Assembly (NCBI RefSeq): GCF_918797505.1
Contig: NC_092793.1
Coordinates: 86,006,411-86,070,410, forward strand
Length of the DNA: 64,000 nucleotides
From: Bemisia tabaci
Lineage: Eukaryota > Arthropoda > Insecta > Hemiptera > Aleyrodidae
Reading direction: 5' to 3'
The position numbers were made by a program, and so were the translations under genes. This document shows positions 60,869 to 64,000 of the stretch, piece after piece; within the stretch, counting starts at the first letter, position 1, and each line of letters begins with the position of its first letter. The notes under the pieces were generated by a model. It worked only from the letters and a program-made list of their open reading frames with translations, was not told where the DNA came from and searched no databases.

Positions 60869-61304
60869 AGACGCGTTGTTAAAGTTAGAAATTGAAGTCA
60901 GCTAAATGACGTCAGTCCGCAACTCTCAGTTATCCGCTTAGCGATGATGCAAACTTGTTAGTAAACAAAGGCCGCCATCTTCTCAGCAAACTGGTAAGCG
61001 CCCTGGGAACCATGCTGAGCGATGGCGGCCTTTGCTTACCTCAGCGGATAACTCAGAAAACGTTCAACAACGCTTCGGCTGACAAGGGGAGGCTACCGAT
61101 TGTCCACCTCAGATCGGGTTCAAATTTGGCAGAGAGGTAGAATAGGTTAATATAAGAAACGTATTTTTTTTTAGGTGCCAATGCCCAGCCGTTTTTGAGT
61201 TATGAATTTTTGAAGTTGCCGTTTTTTCGTGTCAGCGACGCGCTCAAGTTGAGCCTACTGTGCGCGCATCTTTTAATGCGATCCGAGTGTCCGTCCGTTC
61301 AAGA

Positions 61305-61378
61305 GAGACGGTTGCCCAAGCGGTAGCGCGCTCGCCTACGGTGCCGCAGGTCCGGGGTTCGATACTACTTCCGTGAAT
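61305..61378 (+). repeat. tRNA-like sequence in left palindrome arm
   Basis: GGTTGCCCAAGCGGTAGCGC resembles an A box and GGGGTTCGATAC a B box. T-stem pairing is poor, so it is a tRNA-derived relic and not a working tRNA. Confidence 0.55.
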
Positions 61379-61657
61379 TACATTTTTGCAATTGATTATT
61401 TTGTTTTTTAATCGCTTCATCACAGCAAATTGTAAGTCACCTTGTAGACGTTGTGGTGCTGATTATATGTTTTTCCTTTTTTGTTACACACTCATTAAAA
61501 AAATAAAAAATACATAAAATTTAATTAGAATCAGATCCTAAAGCACCGCTTAAAAATAAAATTATTTTACTACTACTATAACGTCTACAAGGTGACTTAC
61601 AATTTGCTGTGATGAAGCGATTAAAAAACAAAATAATCAATTGCAAAAATGTAATTC

Positions 61658-61732
61658 TCGGAAGTAGTATCGAACCCCGGACCTGCAGCACCGTAGGCGA
61701 GCGCGCTACCGTTTGGGCAACTGTCTCACTTG
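61658..61732 (-). repeat. tRNA-like sequence in right palindrome arm
   Basis: This is the complement of the block at 61305-61378 with a few differences. Its A and B boxes are on the - strand, so the two potential pol III promoters point toward each other across the centre. Confidence 0.55.
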
Positions 61733-62240
61733 TACGTAAGGACACTCGGATCGCATTAAAAGATGCGCGCACAGTAGGCTCAACTTGAGCGCGTCGCTGA
61801 CACGAAAAAACGGCAACTTCAAAAATTCATAACTCAAAAACGGCTGGGCATTGGCACCTAAAAAAAAAATACGGTTTCTTATATTAACCTATTCTACCTC
61901 TCTGCCAAATTTGAACCCGATCTGAGGTGGACAATCGGTAGCCTCCCCTTGTGAGCTCAGCCACTCAGCGGATAACTCAGCGGTTGCACTTCTGACTTTA
62001 ACAACGCGTCCATGGACTGAGGGACATCGTGTGAGGACTGTAAGACGCTGCAGTGGGTATCTCAATGGGTGTGGCCATTCTCCGACGGGTGGCCATTTTC
62101 AGTGACCCGCCGACGAACATTTAAATATGGGCTCAAAATACATAACTTTGAGCTCGTTTTTCGTGGGTCCATATATTTGAAAAAATCGGGGGAAATTCTT
62201 GTTAACTCTGTGCTCTCTCCAGTTTTCAGAAATGCAGAAA

Positions 62241-62633
62241 TTAATCATTACTAAGCAAGTTCATTTTGCTAAGAATGTGCATTTCTATGACAATATGAAA
62301 GATTGACTGAAATATGAGACGCTTTTTACGCTTCTCTTTATGAAGCACGAACTTTTATAATTCCAATAAAAAATGAACATTTCCCATTTAAAGTTATATC
62401 TTCGAGGACCACGTTACAAGTCTCGCATACCTATACCTACTCAACCTACTACTGCATTGCATTTCTTCAGCTAACTCAAAATCTTCAAAAATCGAGAGAC
62501 GTGGTTGTGGACTAATTACGCACTTTCACCGTCGATATGTGAGCTTTCGTTAAAATCCACTCTCGTACATATCAAGTCTGAAATGATTGACTTGTGCCCG
62601 CTTATTTGACCACTGATAATGTTTTATTGACAG
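62241..62633. other. End of intron 6, no gene
   Basis: It holds a fragment TTTCACCGTCGATATGTGAG (62525-62544) of the MITE at 60612. No other feature recognised. Confidence 0.4.
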
Positions 62634-62850
62634 ACAACTAATACGTCAGAATGCTGTCCGAGAGCAGGAGGAGGTATACAAGACCAAAGCAAATGATCAC
62701 AGCAGAGATGCTGCAACGAAGAGCGATTCAGATGACTCGTCCGAGCGGGAGACGTTATGTTTCCTGCGTTACGGAGCTGGAAGCCGCTCTAGGTCGCATG
62801 GAGGTTGGGAGGATATGAGTGAACTTTACCGTCAGTCTTTCGACAAGCAA
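62634..62850 (+). CDS. CNG-like channel exon G: C-terminal tail
   Basis: 217 nt after a TTTATTGACAG acceptor and before GTAAGTCAGC. It completes the arginine codon, then QLIRQNAVREQEEVYKTKAN continues the helix after the binding domain. A Ser/Asp/Glu-rich stretch and the end GGWEDMSELYRQSFDKQ follow. The exon ends in phase 0. The early part matches the family; the rest is variable tail, and the frame and splice sites are the main support. Confidence 0.87.
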
Positions 62851-63009
62851 GTAAGTCAGCTAATTTCATCAGTTGCATATACACTTTATGTGGCCTGAAA
62901 ATTGGTGGGAAGATGTGAGTTTTTGGGCCAGCCAGGTGACCGCAGGTAGAGTGCTGCCGATACATACAGGAAGAGAACGGACAAGTCGGTAATTTTGAGG
63001 TTAGGTTAG

Positions 63010-63630
63010 GTTTATTCTAACCTTTTTTTAGCTATTTGGATAGCACGCTCTGCAAGTCCGTTTGATTTAGGGTGGTAAATAGGGGTAAAATAGATTTGAA
63101 TGTTGAATTTTGTACAAAATTCAGAGTGTGCAGTGGAATCAAAAGGAGGATCGTTGAGCTAATATTTTGAGAATACTCGAATGTAAGAGAGTTGACAATA
63201 ATACTGAAACAGTGTCGCCAGCTTTACATTCAATCATCTGTGAAACGTTTAACCACTTGGAGTGAGCATCTGCAATTATGAGGTATTTTATTTGTTTGGA
63301 TTGATAAAAAAATCCACCCAAAATGTGCACCCATTTGAAGGAAAAATTGGCCTCGAGCCAAGGAACAAAAACCTTTGGGAGGGCGAACATTAAGAACACA
63401 ATTTTGGCAATTATTCACTACTGATTCTTTATAGGAATTTAGTGAGAGCCACTGCACCCAAGAGAGAGCTAAAAGTTTTGTTCTTGCTATTCCAGAGTGG
63501 TCTTCGCGCAATGGCTTGAGCACTTGTGGCTGAAGTTTAGGGGGTGTAATAGCTGTTGAGTGGCGATTGATGTCGTCACTTGGTAAAAAAAAAACATTTT
63601 TGTCAAATTTTGGGTTACCTAATTTCATCC
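63010..63630 (-). pseudogene. Ty3/gypsy integrase relic
   Basis: On the - strand the HHCC finger region (LREDHSGIARTKLLALSWVQ then CQNC) is followed in another frame by KWVHILGGFF and the catalytic-core word LIIADAHSKWLNV. A third frame carries EFCTKFNIQIYFTPIYHPKS and NGLAERAIQIAKK, from the end of the core with its Glu. At least two shifts and an internal deletion separate these. No LTR is seen nearby. Confidence 0.83.
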
Positions 63631-63668
63631 ACTTTTAACTTAACATTGACTTTCCTTGCTTTTTCCAG

Positions 63669-63743
63669 TGTGCGCGAAGATGTTATTCTGTGGGTTATGA
63701 CAGCAGTCCTCCAGTACGATGCATTAATTACCAAGAGGCGTGA
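63669..63743 (+). CDS. Possible last exon of the CNG-like gene
   Basis: After a strong pyrimidine tract and acceptor (TTGCTTTTTCCAG) the phase-0 frame left by the previous exon reads 24 codons, including SVGYDSSPPVRCINYQEA, and then TGA at 63741. The hydrophilic sequence suits a disordered tail. I do not know a family match. Another frame over the same bases is also open, so the call rests on phase and splice site only. Confidence 0.38.
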   Translation, partial: CARRCYSVGYDSSPPVRCINYQEA

Positions 63744-64000
63744 TACTGAGATACACCCCGGTAATGATTTATGATGGCGACGATGTATTGAAGCCGAATT
63801 CAAACTGGAGATCATCTTCGTCCTCATTCACATAACATTCCGCCGGAGGGCCTTTTCTCCATGGGACGTTCCATGGGAGTTGTCCCAGAGAAAAATCTCG
63901 CTTGCAAAGGTGGGAAACATATTGAGTTAGTCAATACTACTTCTTGTAGAGTCCTGGGAGCAACTTGGAGCGAAGAAGAACATTTGGTTGTTATGTTCAA
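63744..64000. other. Unassigned right edge
   Basis: An open + strand frame runs from about 63797 to the window edge without a stop (FSMGRSMGVVPEKNLACKGG, then VLGATWSEEEHLVVMF). No family is recognised, and it could be an exon, transposon code or chance. Confidence 0.3.

Larger units (their letters stand above)
60390..62240. mobile_element. 1.85-kb palindrome with a tRNA-like sequence in each arm
   Basis: The arms meet near 61516. From about 61080 to 61455 and 61577 to 61950 they are nearly identical complements (CCGATTGTCCACCTCAGATC, GCCCAGCCGTTTTTGAGTTA, CAGCGACGCGCTCAAGTTGA). The outer parts (60390-60600 and 62040-62240) are more diverged. The left arm is interrupted by another MITE at 60607-60868. 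No coding capacity. Confidence 0.85.

Noticed and set aside
61305..61378. Functional tRNA gene
   Set aside because: A and B boxes are present but the T stem and anticodon stem do not pair properly.

Overview
The window is a 64 kb piece of arthropod nuclear DNA, most likely insect. The spliced gene has GT-AG (and one GC-AG) introns, the LTR elements use copia-type priming sites resembling the half initiator-tRNA-Met PBS of insect copia elements, and AT-rich DNA is packed with foldback DNA transposons. I cannot name the species from sequence alone. One 500-base run of N (11244-11743) is an assembly gap.

Host genes: the main one lies on the + strand. Seven exons at 12832-13019, 23217-23358, 39904-40063, 41344-41525, 49975-50132, 56264-56365 and 62634-62850 join in frame into the S5, pore, S6, C-linker and cyclic-nucleotide-binding part of a cyclic-nucleotide-gated channel, closest in wording to the insect CNG-like (Cngl) subfamily. 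The exons for the N-terminus and S1-S4 were not found and may lie upstream or in the gap. A possible last exon is at 63669-63743. A single orphan exon of a serine carboxypeptidase lies on the - strand at 6024-6219.

The introns (1.3 to 16.5 kb) are built from mobile DNA. Intron 1 holds a full-length, apparently intact Ty1/copia element (16526-21457) with 216-bp LTRs differing at one base and a GAATG target duplication. Intron 2 holds a giant foldback with a 2.0-kb element nested in it, several mariner-like and hAT-like foldbacks, and a decayed second copia element (33.2-38.0 kb) bracketed by two copies of a Helitron-type 3' segment. Intron 4 holds a pogo-like MITE, a mariner-like foldback and a Helitron with both ends recognisable (46476-49403) carrying a broken PIF1 helicase. 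Intron 5 holds an inverted-repeat element carrying a coding fragment with a PHD-like finger and a CXC-like tail. Intron 6 holds more foldbacks, a LINE relic and a 1.85-kb palindrome with a tRNA-like sequence in each arm. A gypsy integrase relic follows the last clear exon.

The most unusual pattern is a set of inverted-repeat elements whose ends are shared but whose interiors are filled with a short repeated word that differs between copies (for example GGCGATAG, CATATGAGT, GATAAATCGC, ATTGCAAT, GGATATCC, GAATATTC, TAATTCGAA, GCCTAGGCATTT). This is proposed as a lead. Whether the words arise inside the elements or are acquired is inference.
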